Origin: Vibrio maritimus
Lineage (GTDB): Bacteria; Pseudomonadota; Gammaproteobacteria; Enterobacterales; Vibrionaceae
Direction of reading: 5' to 3'
NCBI GenBank assembly: GCA_003263775.1
Contig: JYJJ01000079.1
Span: 124,001-188,000 of the forward strand
Length of the DNA stretch: 64,000 nt
Part shown: positions 1 through 10,020 of the stretch, one piece after another
Position numbering within the stretch: the stretch's first letter is position 1
Layout of the letters: each line of letters starts with the position of its first letter
Notes under the pieces: generated by a model
Database searches by the model: none
The model's input: only the letters and a program-made list of their open reading frames with translations
Told to the model about the DNA's origin: nothing
Program-made: the position numbers and the translations under genes

Positions 1-1410
1 TATCAAGTCATCATACGTTGGCATGAACTCAAGAAAATTTTAATGAGTGAAGACCGCCAGCAATATTTGCATCTCGTCGCAGACTTTGTGGATGGTATTG
101 ACCACTTCGTACTACAGCTTCAAGAACACTCGGAAAACAAGCTGATTCGTTTAGCGTGGGCGGGTGGTATAGGGTTGGGCGGGATCCTAATCGTTGCTAT
201 CTATGTCGTGTTGTTTGTACGCAAGCAGATTGTCAGGCCGTTAGGTCAGTTAATTTCAGCCAGTGAGCAGATTCAAAATCGCTACTTTGATGTTAAGGTC
301 GATCTGCGGTCTGACAATGAGCTTGGCATTTTAGGCCGCGCTTTTAAAAACATGGCCGATGACCTGGGTAAACTTTACCGGGGGTTAGAGGATGCCGTGA
401 ATGAGAAAACCCACAAATTGCAGCATGCTCATCAGTCATTGGAAGTGCTTTATCAATCGTCTCAAGAGCTAACAGCGACACGTATATCTCACGAAAACTT
501 CAGAGCCATCCTCAGTTACATTTACAGTATTGAGGGCATAACGGCGGTTGAGCTTCAAGTTTCTGAAGTCGAGGGCACACCATGGGTAGCCAGTGAAGGG
601 CAATTCAATGGCAATTCTGAACGAATTAAAGCACTGAAACTCGACGGTGAAATCTTAGGGCAACTGCGATATCAAATTGGTTTGCCGTGCCCTGACGAGC
701 AATTGGTGGACAACTTTGTGCAAATCTTAGCGCGGGCGGTTTACTACAATAAATCACAGCGACAGACTGAGCAGCTTATATTGATGGAAGAGCGAGCGAC
801 AATAGCGCGTGAGCTTCACGATTCTTTGGCTCAGTCGCTGTCTTACTTAAAGATACAGGTTACACTGCTCAATCGCTCTATTGGCAAGGAGTTTGGCAGT
901 CTTGAGGGCAGCCGCTCTGCAGTCGTGCTTAATGATATACGTGAAGGGCTGGATAATGCTTATATTCAGCTTAGAGAGTTACTTACCACGTTTAGATTGT
1001 CGATTAAAGAAGGCACGTTTGGTGAAGCATTAACTGAGATGCTGAATCAACTCGATAGCCAAACCTCCGCCGATATAGCGTTAGATAATCAAATGTCATC
1101 TTTGGAGCTAGGTGCTAATGAGCAAGTGCACATTCTGCAGTTGATTCGCGAGGCTGTGCTGAACGCGGTTAAACATGCACAAGCTTCAAAAATTCAGGTC
1201 TCTTGTTTAGAAGAAGACAATGCAGTGGTAACGGTTAAAATAACCGATGACGGCGTAGGGTTCGATCAAGCGATGGAGAAGTTGGATCACTACGGAATGA
1301 GTATAATGAAAGAGCGTGCAGCGCGCTTAAACGCGGATTTTTCGATACATTCTGCGAAAGAGCAGGGATGTGAAGTGCGATTCACGTTTCAACGAACAGA
1401 TGCAGTATAG
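1..1410 (+). CDS. narQ: Nitrate/nitrite sensor histidine kinase NarQ, 5'-truncated by window edge
   Basis: Inner-membrane sensor kinase for nitrate/nitrite that phosphorylates NarP. The frame is open from base 1, so the first transmembrane helix and most of the periplasmic ligand domain lie outside the window. Visible in order: a membrane helix (about residues 32-56 counting from the ATG at 43), a HAMP domain (VRPLGQLI... to about 105), a coiled linker, a central GAF-like region, then a HisKA_3 dimerisation helix with the phospho-acceptor His in RELHDSLAQ (residue about 259). A HATPase_c domain follows, with the N-box REAVLNAVKHA and the G-box DDGVGFD. The arrangement is that of NarX/NarQ. 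NarQ is preferred because the partner is NarP-like and vibrios normally carry this single pair. The gene ends 47 bp before narP and is probably cotranscribed with it. Confidence 0.9.
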   Translation, partial: YQVIIRWHELKKILMSEDRQQYLHLVADFVDGIDHFVLQLQEHSENKLIRLAWAGGIGLGGILIVAIYVVLFVRKQIVRPLGQLISASEQIQNRYFDVKVDLRSDNELGILGRAFKNMADDLGKLYRGLEDAVNEKTHKLQHAHQSLEVLYQSSQELTATRISHENFRAILSYIYSIEGITAVELQVSEVEGTPWVASEGQFNGNSERIKALKLDGEILGQLRYQIGLPCPDEQLVDNFVQILARAVYYNKSQRQTEQLILMEERATIARELHDSLAQSLSYLKIQVTLLNRSIGKEFGSLEGSRSAVVLNDIREGLDNAYIQLRELLTTFRLSIKEGTFGEALTEMLNQLDSQTSADIALDNQMSSLELGANEQVHILQLIREAVLNAVKHAQASKIQVSCLEEDNAVVTVKITDDGVGFDQAMEKLDHYGMSIMKERAARLNADFSIHSAKEQGCEVRFTFQRTDAV

Positions 1411-1457
1411 AATGTTTTCTGTACCGCAAAAATATAACCAAGCTAAGGAGCCACTCA

Positions 1458-2090
1458 GTGAGCGAATGTAAAGTCATGTTAGTCGATGACCATCCATTAA
1501 TGAGGCGCGGAATTGGTCAGTTGCTCAGCTTTGAGGATGACTTTGAAGTCGTCGCTGAAGCTAGTAATGGCTCAGATGCTGTAGCCTTGGCCAAAGAAAT
1601 AGAGCCGGATTTGGTGCTTCTCGACCTCAATATGAAAGGCATGTCGGGTCTAGATACGCTAAAAGCGCTTCGTGAAGATGATTTCCAGGGCTTTATTGTC
1701 ATCCTGACAGTCTCCGACATTCCTGCCGATATCGATTCGTTGGTGAAAGCCGGTGCCGACGGCTACTTACTAAAAGACACTGAGCCAGATGAGATAGTCG
1801 AGCTGCTTCGTGGTTTAAGTGATGGCAGCAAAGCGTTTAGCGGTGCGATCAAAACGTATTTGAGTGAGCGTGCGAATGTCAGTGATGTGTTTACCACACT
1901 AACAGAAAGAGAGATGCAAATTCTTAAAGAGGTAGCGAAAGGGTTTAGGAATAAACAAATCGCTGACCGCTTGTTCATCTCTGAATCGACAGTCAAAGTA
2001 CACATGAAAAGTTTGTTGAGAAAGCTTCAAGTGCCATCGAGAACGGCTGCAACAATTTTATATCTAGAGCGTTATGGTGAAGCTAAATAG
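1458..2090 (+). CDS. narP: Nitrate/nitrite response regulator NarP
   Basis: Two-component response regulator of 210 aa that acts on anaerobic respiration genes after phosphorylation by NarQ. An N-terminal receiver domain (about 1-125) shows the acidic pair D10-D11, the phospho-acceptor D56 (LLDLN) and the conserved lysine in LLKD. A linker leads to a LuxR/NarL-type HTH (about 145-205) with LTEREMQIL and the recognition helix SESTVKVHMKSLLRKL. The start is a GTG, chosen because TAAGGAG sits 7 nt upstream. It lies directly downstream of narQ and is followed by a strong terminator, so the pair forms one transcription unit. Confidence 0.92.
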   Translation: MSECKVMLVDDHPLMRRGIGQLLSFEDDFEVVAEASNGSDAVALAKEIEPDLVLLDLNMKGMSGLDTLKALREDDFQGFIVILTVSDIPADIDSLVKAGADGYLLKDTEPDEIVELLRGLSDGSKAFSGAIKTYLSERANVSDVFTTLTEREMQILKEVAKGFRNKQIADRLFISESTVKVHMKSLLRKLQVPSRTAATILYLERYGEAK

Positions 2091-2124
2091 CGCTAATTGA
2101 GCTGCTGCGTTCAAGTAACAAACC

Positions 2125-2153
2125 AAAATCCCGACCTAGAGTCGGGATTTTTT
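2125..2153 (+). terminator. Rho-independent terminator after narQP
   Basis: A 10-bp stem (AAATCCCGAC / GTCGGGATTT) around the 5-nt loop CTAGA is followed directly by a T-run. It lies about 35 bp after the narP stop codon. Confidence 0.9.
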
Positions 2154-2222
2154 GTACGTATTGATATCTATCTGACTATTCTGTCGCATCACTAGTCAAT
2201 CACACCACTGGGGTTCACGGAT

Positions 2223-2252
2223 AAAAAAAGCCCCCACCATTAGGTGAGGGCT
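2223..2252 (-). terminator. Terminator of the NSS transporter gene
   Basis: On the minus strand the stem AAGCCCTCACC / GGTGGGGGCTT with a TAAT loop is followed by seven Ts. It lies just past the stop codon of the sodium symporter gene. Confidence 0.88.
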
Positions 2253-2272
2253 TGATAGATTTTAGTGTTTTG

Positions 2273-3703
2273 TTACAGCTTCTTAGAAAGCACACCAGTC
2301 AATGCGATGATACCGATGCCCATCAGCATGATAGGGCCCTTGCCGCTGTCGAAGCCGCTAGAGATACCAGCGAATGCTACGATAGCTACTGCTACAGGGA
2401 TAACAAACTTAACTAGGTTGTACCACAGACCGAATAGCGGGAATTTAACTTCACCATCGTTAGTGATCTCTTTTTCTAGTTCTTCGCGGCTTAGTCTCCA
2501 GCCAGCGAAGATACATACCAACATACCGCCAACTGCTAGGAAGATCTTATCAGTTAGTAGGTCGAAGATATCGAATGCACCCGTTTCAAATAGCGTTGGA
2601 CCTACACCACCTAGTGATAGAGAAGCAAAGATACATAGTACTGCCATGACTGCTGCTGCAGAAAGTACGGCTGTAGAACGTTTCAGGCCTTTCTCGTCGA
2701 TTAGGTAAGACACAACCACCTCTAGAAGAGATACTGAAGATGTGAGTGCTGCAACCGTTAGACCAACGAAGAACAGTAGTGCGAAGATAAGACCAACGCC
2801 GCCCATTTCAGCAAATAGCTGAGGAACAACTACGAATACTAGACCAGGACCTGCTGCAGGCTCCATACCCAGAGCAAACATTGCTGGGAACATTGCGATA
2901 CCCGCTAGGATAGCAACACCCGTGTCCATTGCCGTAACCATACCTGTCGTTTGAACTAGGTTCTCTTTCTTCTTCAGGTAGCTACCGTATGTGATCATAC
3001 AACCCATACCAAGACTTAGAGAGAAGAATGCTTGACCAAGTGCTGCAAGCACAACGCCACTATCTACTTTCGAGAAGTCTGGGCTGAATAGGAACTCAAC
3101 ACCTGCCATCGCGCCAGGTAATGAAAGACCTTTCACAGATACAATGATTAGGATAAGGAATAGGATCGGCATCAGGATCTTGCCTGCTTTTTCGATACCA
3201 CCTGAGATACCACGGCTAACGATGATGATGTTCATTAGCAAGTAGATACCCATCCAAAGAAGTGGTTGCACAGGGTCTGTGATGAAGCCACCAAAGCTAT
3301 CACCGATTGCTTCAGGTGTGCTCAACAGGCCAGTGGCGACTTTCTGAACATAAGCAAGCGCCCAGCCACCTACTACAGGGTAGAAACCCATGATAAGTAG
3401 ACCACTTAGTACGCCAATTACCCCAACAAATGTCCAGCGACCGTCTGTCGATTTAAAAGCACCAACTGCACTGCGACCAGTCTTACGACCAACAGCAAAT
3501 TCAGTCAGCATTACGCTAAAACCAATGAAAATTACAAATGCAAGATAGATAACGATGAATGCACCACCGCCATTTTCACCTGCTGTGTATGGGAATTTCC
3601 AAATATTACCAAGACCTACAGCAGAACCTGCTGCGGCCATTACGAAGCCAAGCTTCGAACCCCAATTGTCGCGGGGTGCTGCGTTTGTGTTGCTCGTTGC
3701 CAC
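2273..3703 (-). CDS. NSS-family sodium-dependent symporter (SNF/SLC6 type)
   Basis: Polytopic inner-membrane sodium-coupled symporter of the neurotransmitter:sodium symporter family, usually for amino acids, small amines or related osmolytes. The substrate is not readable here. The family signature is clear near the N-terminus: GSAVGLGNIWKFPY and ENGGGAF, which form the first helix and substrate/Na+ site. About twelve hydrophobic segments follow through residue 476. A longer reading is open to an ATG at 3778, but the GTG at 3703 is preferred because GGAG lies 5 nt upstream and the resulting protein begins close to the conserved first helix. The gene is monocistronic, with its own terminator. 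Confidence 0.88.
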   Translation of the reverse strand: MATSNTNAAPRDNWGSKLGFVMAAAGSAVGLGNIWKFPYTAGENGGGAFIVIYLAFVIFIGFSVMLTEFAVGRKTGRSAVGAFKSTDGRWTFVGVIGVLSGLLIMGFYPVVGGWALAYVQKVATGLLSTPEAIGDSFGGFITDPVQPLLWMGIYLLMNIIIVSRGISGGIEKAGKILMPILFLILIIVSVKGLSLPGAMAGVEFLFSPDFSKVDSGVVLAALGQAFFSLSLGMGCMITYGSYLKKKENLVQTTGMVTAMDTGVAILAGIAMFPAMFALGMEPAAGPGLVFVVVPQLFAEMGGVGLIFALLFFVGLTVAALTSSVSLLEVVVSYLIDEKGLKRSTAVLSAAAVMAVLCIFASLSLGGVGPTLFETGAFDIFDLLTDKIFLAVGGMLVCIFAGWRLSREELEKEITNDGEVKFPLFGLWYNLVKFVIPVAVAIVAFAGISSGFDSGKGPIMLMGIGIIALTGVLSKKL

Positions 3704-4414
3704 GATAACTCCAATTAATCTGTTGTGTTTGTCCGTAACTTTGGCGCCGAAACGTTGTGTGTATTTTTTTATATACACCTTCTAAAGGTTGTAGAGGCGC
3801 GCTAACAGTGACAAGTAAACCAGTTTATGGTTGCAGTTGGAACCCTTAAAAGTGTTTTTTTCTGACTTTTGTAGGAAAAATGTTGTCAACTGCTGATTAT
3901 TTAAACGTTGAGTGTATGTTTTTCTATAAAATCCTAGACAAGCAGTGCCAATTTCTGATTTTTACTAGTCACTTCATTGCATATTATAGACAAAGATTCT
4001 GAAGATATTTGGATTTTTAGCATGACTACATTCGAAGCTATAGAGTTGCGAGGTGAATATAATTTGCTACTGCTTGACTAACATTTCATCGCTTACACGC
4101 AGAAAATGTATGTTTACTCGCGGGTTTTGAGAAAAACTGGTAGGGGATTTATGTGTTTTTGAATGTCAATTTCAATGGTTAATTTAATTTCTATTTGAAC
4201 TGTAAATTATTCATTCCATATAAATGATGCAAAGTTTCAATTTATAGTAATAAGGTAGTTAATAATTCTGGTTATTTCCAGGAACTGCCGATAATTAATC
4301 TGATGGATGGAATGGAGGTGAGGAAAAGGAAGTCCTCTAACATACGAGTAGGGTGATGGTGCGGCCGAAGGGAAATGCCTCTATTCGGAAACCCAAATAG
4401 AGGCGCCCCATAGA
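3704..4414. other. Intergenic region, 711 bp, upstream of the symporter and downstream of the chemoreceptor
   Basis: No convincing gene. The part next to the symporter should hold its promoter. Most of 3840-4290 is AT-rich with no usable ORF. From about 4305 to 4405 the sequence turns G-rich (repeated GGA/GGG) and ends in a perfect hairpin, which contrasts with the flanking sequence. Confidence 0.6.
4377..4404 (-). terminator. Hairpin just downstream of the chemoreceptor gene
   Basis: Perfect 9-bp arms GCCTCTATT / AATAGAGGC with a 10-nt loop lie 11 bp beyond the chemoreceptor stop codon. No clear U-tract follows on the minus strand, so termination is only likely. It may instead be part of a structured RNA. 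Confidence 0.5.
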
Positions 4415-6285
4415 CTAGACTTTAAAGCGGCTTAGAATAGCTTCTTGCTGGTGGACATTCTCGAACTGATCTGTCATCGCAGCGTTCGCGCCATCAGCGG
4501 CCTCGGAAACTTGTTCGCTAAGGTCTTTAATCTTAACTGTATTCGCGTTGATCTCTTCCGCTACTAGACTTTGCTCTTCAGCAGCCGCAGCGATCTGCAT
4601 GTTCATGTCAGAAATTTGTGCAATAGATTGGCGGATACGCTCTAACGCATCGTTTGCTGACTGCGCGCGGTCTACAGCGAGCGTGGCACTGTCTTTACTT
4701 TGTGCCATTGCTGCCGATACCGAATGAGCGCCAGATTGCAGTTGTTCGATCATGCTGCGAATTTCGGTCGTCGACTCCTGCGTGCGCTGTGCTAGTGTTC
4801 TGACTTCATCGGCTACCACGGCAAAACCGCGTCCAGATTCACCCGCACGTGCTGCTTCAATCGCAGCGTTTAGCGCTAGCAAGTTGGTTTGATCGGCAAT
4901 GTCGTTGATGACTTTAAGAATCGTTTCAATGTTGTCAGTGGCTGTTTCTAAGCCTGAACTTCAATGACCGCTTCCTCAATACTATTTGATAGGTTAGTAA
5001 TGGCGCTTGTGGTATCCAGCACAACTTCTGAACCTTCTTGAGTTGCACTGTCCGCTGCTTGCGCAGCGCTTGCTGCACCTTGTGCGTTGTTAGCAACCTC
5101 TGATGATGTACTTGCCATCTCATTCATTGCGGTAGCAAGTTGCTCTAACTCTTGAAGCTGGATATTCATCGCTATGGCTGAGTGCTTCGCACCTTCAGTC
5201 GTTTGCTGCGTCAACGCCAAAATCTTAGTAGAGATTTGTTTGGATTGAATAATCTGCTGCTGAAGATTCCCAGTAAAGGTATTAAAGCCTTTAGCGAGCT
5301 CCGCAAACTCTTCATCTGTATTGGTATCAAGACGATGAGTCAGATCACCATTACCATTGGCCACATCTTGAATTGCCGCATTAAGGTCATTAAGTGGACG
5401 CATGAGGAAGCGAATCAGTACGGTTAGCGCGATAACGCTGACTATCAGACCAATGACCGTGAATAGAATCGATTGGTTACGCATGCTACTGATCGCCGAA
5501 AACGCAATACTTTTATCAATGATTGCACCGACGAACCAGTTCTCTTCAGGTACTTGCACTAGATTGACTTGGTAATCTTGGCCATTGATTGAGAGCTGCT
5601 GAGCGCCAGATTGTAGCTGAATACCTGGCACGAACTTAGTCACTGGTTGGCCGTTGAAGCTGCTATCAGGGTGCGCGATGGTCATGCCTTTGTCGGTCAC
5701 GACAAACAAATAACCTGCACCAAACAGGTCGGTTTGATTCACGAGATCAGCCAAGGTCGTTAAAGTCACATCAAAGACAACGCTGCCTATAAAGCGACCG
5801 GAGTCGTCGTTGAGTGCAGAGCCGAGTGAGATGATGACGTTTTTCGTTGATGAATCAACATATGGGTCGGTAATAATTGTACCATTGGTTTGTTTTGCTT
5901 CTTGATACCAAGGACGCGTACGCGAATCATAGCTGCTATCAGGTACCCATCCGTCGTTGCTAATTAGAGAACCATCAGCTTCATAACCCACACCAACGGC
6001 CTGAAAACTACTTTTCAGAGTAGGAGTGGTGATGACGTTGGTTATGAACTCGCGATTTTCAGGATTGATTTCTAGGGATTCAGTCACGGAACTGGCGATA
6101 TCACGCTTGGCATTTAAGTCATAGGTGATGGTGTTTTTAATGCCCGTTGTCAGCTCATGGATGCTGCTATCAATGTGATCTTGAAGCTCGCTACGTACAG
6201 TAACCAACTGAGTGATACCCAAGGTTGAGACGGTAACGAGCAGTAATGCCGCCGAAGCGGACACGATTTTGTGGCTAAATTTCAT
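4415..6285 (-). CDS. Methyl-accepting chemotaxis protein with dCache sensor domain (one frameshift)
   Basis: Transmembrane chemoreceptor of about 623 aa once repaired. An N-terminal signal-anchor helix (about 8-28) precedes a periplasmic dCache_1 domain with the motif RTRPWYQEA followed by TDPYVD. That pattern is typical of amino-acid-sensing dCache domains, as in Vibrio Mlp24/Mlp37. A second helix (about 272-295), a HAMP domain and a cytoplasmic signalling domain follow, with the hairpin tip around DQTNLLALNAAIEAARAGE. The frame breaks near 4953. The upstream part ends after EEAVIEVQA, and adding one G/C to the CC run at 4953-4954 restores ...VQGLETATDNIE... into the conserved tip. A sequencing deletion is the likely cause. 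Ligand specificity is an inference. Confidence 0.88.
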
Positions 6286-6603
6286 ACTACGTCCTAGATT
6301 CGCTAAAACTATTGATCTATTGGTTGGCTGACATTGAATGTATACAAGGTGCTATGAAATGGATTTATTATTAAGAACACTGTTTTGTATAACTAGATAT
6401 TGTATCGGTACCAGTGAGGGATTCTTTAGCATTTTGAGCAACTAATTTTACTGGTCAGATTACTCTTGAGGCATTTCTCAATAAGGGATGCGCTTATTCT
6501 AAGTAGTCTAATGATAACTGTAGGAAATCTCAAAATAAATTCATTGCCTCTGACCGATCCCGTTGGTTATAGTCAGACGTAAGGGACACAAAAAGGAATG
6601 AAA
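6286..6603. other. Intergenic region between divergent chemoreceptor and racemase genes
   Basis: About 318 bp, AT-rich, holding the two divergent promoters. I see no ORF with a ribosome site, no terminator-like hairpin and no clear operator. Confidence 0.5.
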
Positions 6604-7299
6604 ATGAAAACAATTGGCCTGCTGGGTGGAATGAGCTGGGAATCGACAGCAAACTATTACAAAGCAATCAATGAAGGCGTAAAGGCAGCGAAAGGTGGGT
6701 TCCATTCTGCCAAGATTGCGCTTTATAGTGTCGACTTTGCCGAAATAGAGGCAATGCAGCGAAGTGGTGATTGGAATGCTGCGGCTGGGCATTTGAGTCA
6801 GGCTGCTCTTTCAATTCAAGCGGCAGGTGCTGACGCGTTGCTGATTTGTACCAATACCATGCACAAAGTAGCGCCAGAGATTGAGCAGAAACTGTCTATA
6901 CCGCTTATCCACATAGCGGATGCAACCGCAAAAAATCTAGTCAAAGATGGTGTAACCAAAGTTGGATTACTTGGTACTGCCTTCACTATGGAGCAGGACT
7001 TTTATAAAGGTCGTTTAGAACAGCAGTTTGGCATTGAGGTTCTAGTGCCAAATGACGAGCAACGCAAGCGTGTACACGATGTGATTTATCAAGAGCTTGT
7101 CAAAGGTGAAGTGCGCGATTCTTCTAAGCAAGAATATCTGCAAATAGTGGGCGATCTTGCGGCAAACGGTGCTCAAGCAATAATTCTGGGTTGTACTGAG
7201 ATTGCTATGTTAATAAAGCAAGCGGACACCTCGATACCGCTGTATGACACGACCCAAATCCATAGCGATGCCGCAGTGAGCTTCGCCATTAAAGATTGA
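6604..7299 (+). CDS. Aspartate/glutamate racemase family amino-acid racemase
   Basis: Cytosolic PLP-independent racemase of the Asp/Glu/hydantoin racemase superfamily, 231 aa, closest in outline to YgeA/RacX-type enzymes. The start GLLGGMSWEST is characteristic. The two catalytic cysteines are visible in LICTNTMHK and ILGCTEI, one per domain half, as needed for two-base racemisation. An ATG at 6598 is in frame, but 6604 is preferred because AAGGA lies 6 nt before it. The gene stands alone. Which amino acid is racemised is not determined; broad-spectrum racemases share these motifs. Confidence 0.85.
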   Translation: MKTIGLLGGMSWESTANYYKAINEGVKAAKGGFHSAKIALYSVDFAEIEAMQRSGDWNAAAGHLSQAALSIQAAGADALLICTNTMHKVAPEIEQKLSIPLIHIADATAKNLVKDGVTKVGLLGTAFTMEQDFYKGRLEQQFGIEVLVPNDEQRKRVHDVIYQELVKGEVRDSSKQEYLQIVGDLAANGAQAIILGCTEIAMLIKQADTSIPLYDTTQIHSDAAVSFAIKD

Positions 7300-7463
7300 T
7301 TTTATTTTATAAAATATCTCTTGCTATCCAACCTTTATATAAGCAATGACTCAGTGAGCGACCATAGTGAGATCTAAGTCGAGAATTTCATAAATACGCA
7401 GGGCATGTCACAAAATAAGCGACTATAAATAATATTCTTATTAAGTAGTTGCGAGTATGTAAC

Positions 7464-8933
7464 ATGTTGATTATGACCCAGTTTAAGGTGGTTTGGCCAT
7501 TAGCCTTTATACTGGTACTGATCTGTCGTGTCTCTTTCGCTTCTGGTGATGAATTATCGCAAAGTCTCAACGTCTATGATGTTGCTTCTGAAGTGAGCGA
7601 ACCGTTTTCATCGAATCGTTTAGTTGTCACCAATTCTAAAGCATGGAAGCCTTATTCATTTATTGATGAATCAGGTCAGCCCGCGGGCATTTTGGTGGAT
7701 TTTTGGAAGGCTTATGGTGAAGCCAATGGTGTTGAAATCGAATTCCAATTGGTGGATTGGCAAGAATCTCTTGATCGGGTAAAACACAACCAAGCGGATA
7801 TTCATGCAGGTTTGCTTTGGTCTGAGTCGAGAACGAAGTACCTGGCATATGGACGAACTTTGTTTGCGATAGACACTCAGCTTTACTTCCACCAATCCTT
7901 GCAAACGTTTGATGCGAATGCGTTCTTGCAAGGAAACCATAGACACAACGTTGGAGTGGTTTCAGGGGGCTATGAAGCTGACTATATACAAACTCACTTC
8001 CCAAAGGTTTCGCTGACGTTATTTGCTAATAATGCACTCATGATTGAAGCTGCACTTGGTAATCAAATCCGAGCATTCGTCGCCGATCAACAAGTCGCCA
8101 ATTATTATCTCACCACTTCCCGTGCTAGTGGACAGTTTATAGGCGTTAAACACCTCTATTCTGGAGAGCTTTATTACGCGACGGCTATTTCGCGTGCTCA
8201 AGCTCTGGGCAGTGTGATTGCCGATTTCAATAATGTTACCGCTCAGGAACGCAACCGAATATTAAGTCGTTGGATGCACATTACGACCGTCTACCCTGAC
8301 TATTTACCCAAATTAGTTATCGGTGTCGTTGGAGCATTAGTCATCATCTACTTAGTCGTGTTCAAACTCGCAGTAAAGCTGCGTACAGCTGAACTGGCGA
8401 GAACCAATCAAAAACTTAAACACTTATCAGAAACCGACGCGCTAACGGGGCTCTGGAATCGTCGGTACTTCCTAGAGAAGCTCAAGCTCTACGGACAAGC
8501 AAATTGGAATTTAACCGTCATGATTGTCGATATCGACAACTTCAAGGCCATCAATGATACCTACGGGCATATCAAGGGTGATTTGGTGATTAAGAGCGTG
8601 GCGGAAAAAATCAGTGGCTTAACGACCTCAACTCAAACCATAGCCAGAATTGGTGGAGAGGAGTTTGCGGTTGCTTTTGTTGACATGGCGACAGGAGTTT
8701 CCGAGCAGCTCGCCGAAAACATTTGCCACGCTGCAAGAGAAATAGCACTTGAGGAAATAGATTATCAAATGGTGACGGTAAGTGTTGGCTGTGTCATCTA
8801 TCAAAACGCAAGTGACTTCGAAACGCTATATGAAGCCGATAAACTCATGTATGCTGCTAAAAAACAAGGCAAGAACCAAGCCGTCACTGAATATCTGCCT
8901 TCAAGTGTTCAGATCATCCAGTCGGCGAAATAA
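7464..8933 (+). CDS. Diguanylate cyclase with periplasmic solute-binding (SBP_bac_3) sensor domain
   Basis: Membrane enzyme of about 489 aa making c-di-GMP. A signal/anchor helix (about 8-25) is followed by a family-3 solute-binding domain (about 50-270; WKPYSFIDESGQPAGILVDF is the usual opening). A transmembrane helix (IGVVGALVIIYLVVF) and a cytoplasmic GGDEF domain (about 320-475) come next. The active-site motif is intact (ARIGGEEFAV), as is DIDNFKAINDTYGH. The positions that would form the RxxD inhibitory site read TSTQ, so product inhibition through the I-site is probably absent. The open frame begins at a TTG (7449), but the ATG at 7464 is preferred; neither has a strong ribosome site. 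The ligand is unknown, plausibly an amino acid. Confidence 0.88.
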   Translation: MLIMTQFKVVWPLAFILVLICRVSFASGDELSQSLNVYDVASEVSEPFSSNRLVVTNSKAWKPYSFIDESGQPAGILVDFWKAYGEANGVEIEFQLVDWQESLDRVKHNQADIHAGLLWSESRTKYLAYGRTLFAIDTQLYFHQSLQTFDANAFLQGNHRHNVGVVSGGYEADYIQTHFPKVSLTLFANNALMIEAALGNQIRAFVADQQVANYYLTTSRASGQFIGVKHLYSGELYYATAISRAQALGSVIADFNNVTAQERNRILSRWMHITTVYPDYLPKLVIGVVGALVIIYLVVFKLAVKLRTAELARTNQKLKHLSETDALTGLWNRRYFLEKLKLYGQANWNLTVMIVDIDNFKAINDTYGHIKGDLVIKSVAEKISGLTTSTQTIARIGGEEFAVAFVDMATGVSEQLAENICHAAREIALEEIDYQMVTVSVGCVIYQNASDFETLYEADKLMYAAKKQGKNQAVTEYLPSSVQIIQSAK

Positions 8934-9008
8934 TCACTTTAGGCCACCGTAGAGGGACACCGAAGCTCACTATGTTGGGGTAGGGTGTTCGACACAGCAC
9001 GTGGGCCG

Positions 9009-9925
9009 ATGAATAACAAAACCAATTTAAATCTACTCTATACATTGCAAGTGCTGCTCGCAGAGCGTCATGTCAGCCGAGCTGCATTACGATTGAACCT
9101 AACACAGTCGGCGGTCAGCCGTCAGTTGAGTCAACTTCGTGAGATCTACCAAGATCCATTACTTGTGCGTGATGGTAGCCACTACGTTCTCACTCCACGC
9201 GCTATAAAGCTCAGCAATGAGATTGAACCTCTTCTCGATAATATTCAGCGTGTGCTCGGAAATGACGAGTTTGATCCCAAGCACTACCAACAAACACTGA
9301 CGTTTTCATCCTCCGATTATGTAGCTCAGTACATCTTCCCAGAATTGGTTGGGCGCATTGGAGAAAGCGCGCCATTAATGGACTTTTCTTATCGTCTTTG
9401 GGAGCCTAATTTACTGCAACGCCTCGGAGATACAGACGTTCAGCTAGCTTCAACTATGCTGCCGGAAGCGCCAAGCGGTTTGAGCTCCCGAAAAATTGGT
9501 GAAGATATACCTGTGATTGTGACTCGCCAGCATCATCCACTGACAAGTCGTAAGGCACTGAGCTTTTCCGATTTGGAAGCCTATCCTCACATTCGTATTT
9601 CAGCGGGGGTGATAAAGACAGCTTTCTTGATTCAGCGATGAACGAGAAAGGCCTGGAACGCAGAATTCTTGTCTCGACTCCATTTTTCAGCTCAGCCTTT
9701 GCCATGCTTTCACAAAGTGACGGACTGCTTACGTTACCAGAGCACATTGCCGTTAACCTAGCTAAGCAACTTGGGTTACGAATCTTCGAACTGCCATTCA
9801 CTCCGCTTAAACACCTCTACTGGCTAATTTGGCACCCAAAGTATGACCAAGATCCGGCGCACACTTGGCTACGTGAACAAGTGCTAGCGCATATGCGTAC
9901 CTCGATGTATTCGGTTCGAGAGTGA
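9009..9925 (+). CDS. LysR-family transcriptional regulator (one frameshift)
   Basis: About 305 aa when repaired. An N-terminal winged helix-turn-helix is visible (LLAERHVSRAALRLNLTQSA...), followed by a substrate-binding domain. The frame breaks in the G-run at 9605-9609. Adding one G turns the run into SAGGDKDSFLDSAMNEK and joins the downstream part, which carries the rest of the effector domain (ISQSDGLLTLPEHIA-like segment to the end). The ATG at 9009 was chosen over a GTG at 8985, although both lack a strong ribosome site. Two LysR-type boxes lie between this gene and the exporter that follows, so the exporter is the likely target. Confidence 0.85.
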
Positions 9926-9930
9926 GGGTT

Positions 9931-9977
9931 ATGATCTTAAATCATGATGATAATGATAAATCGTGATTTCAAATCAT
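9931..9977 (+). promoter_or_regulatory. Twin T-N11-A LysR-type boxes upstream of the LysE-family exporter
   Basis: Two 15-bp near-identical palindromes, ATGATCTTAAATCAT (9931-9945) and GTGATTTCAAATCAT (9963-9977), have centres 32 bp apart, about three helical turns. Each fits the T-N11-A pattern of LysR regulators. They sit between the LysR gene and the exporter gene, consistent with local control. Confidence 0.65.
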
Positions 9978-10020
9978 TAAAGGTGAGTGGTAGATTGATG
10001 CTCAACGGAGGATACAATCT

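Noticed and set aside
4310..4405. Lysine-riboswitch-like words (GGAGGTG ... GAGTA ... GCCGAAG) in the G-rich patch
   Set aside because: The hairpin arms between them are too short, the closing stem is missing, and no gene lies downstream in that direction.
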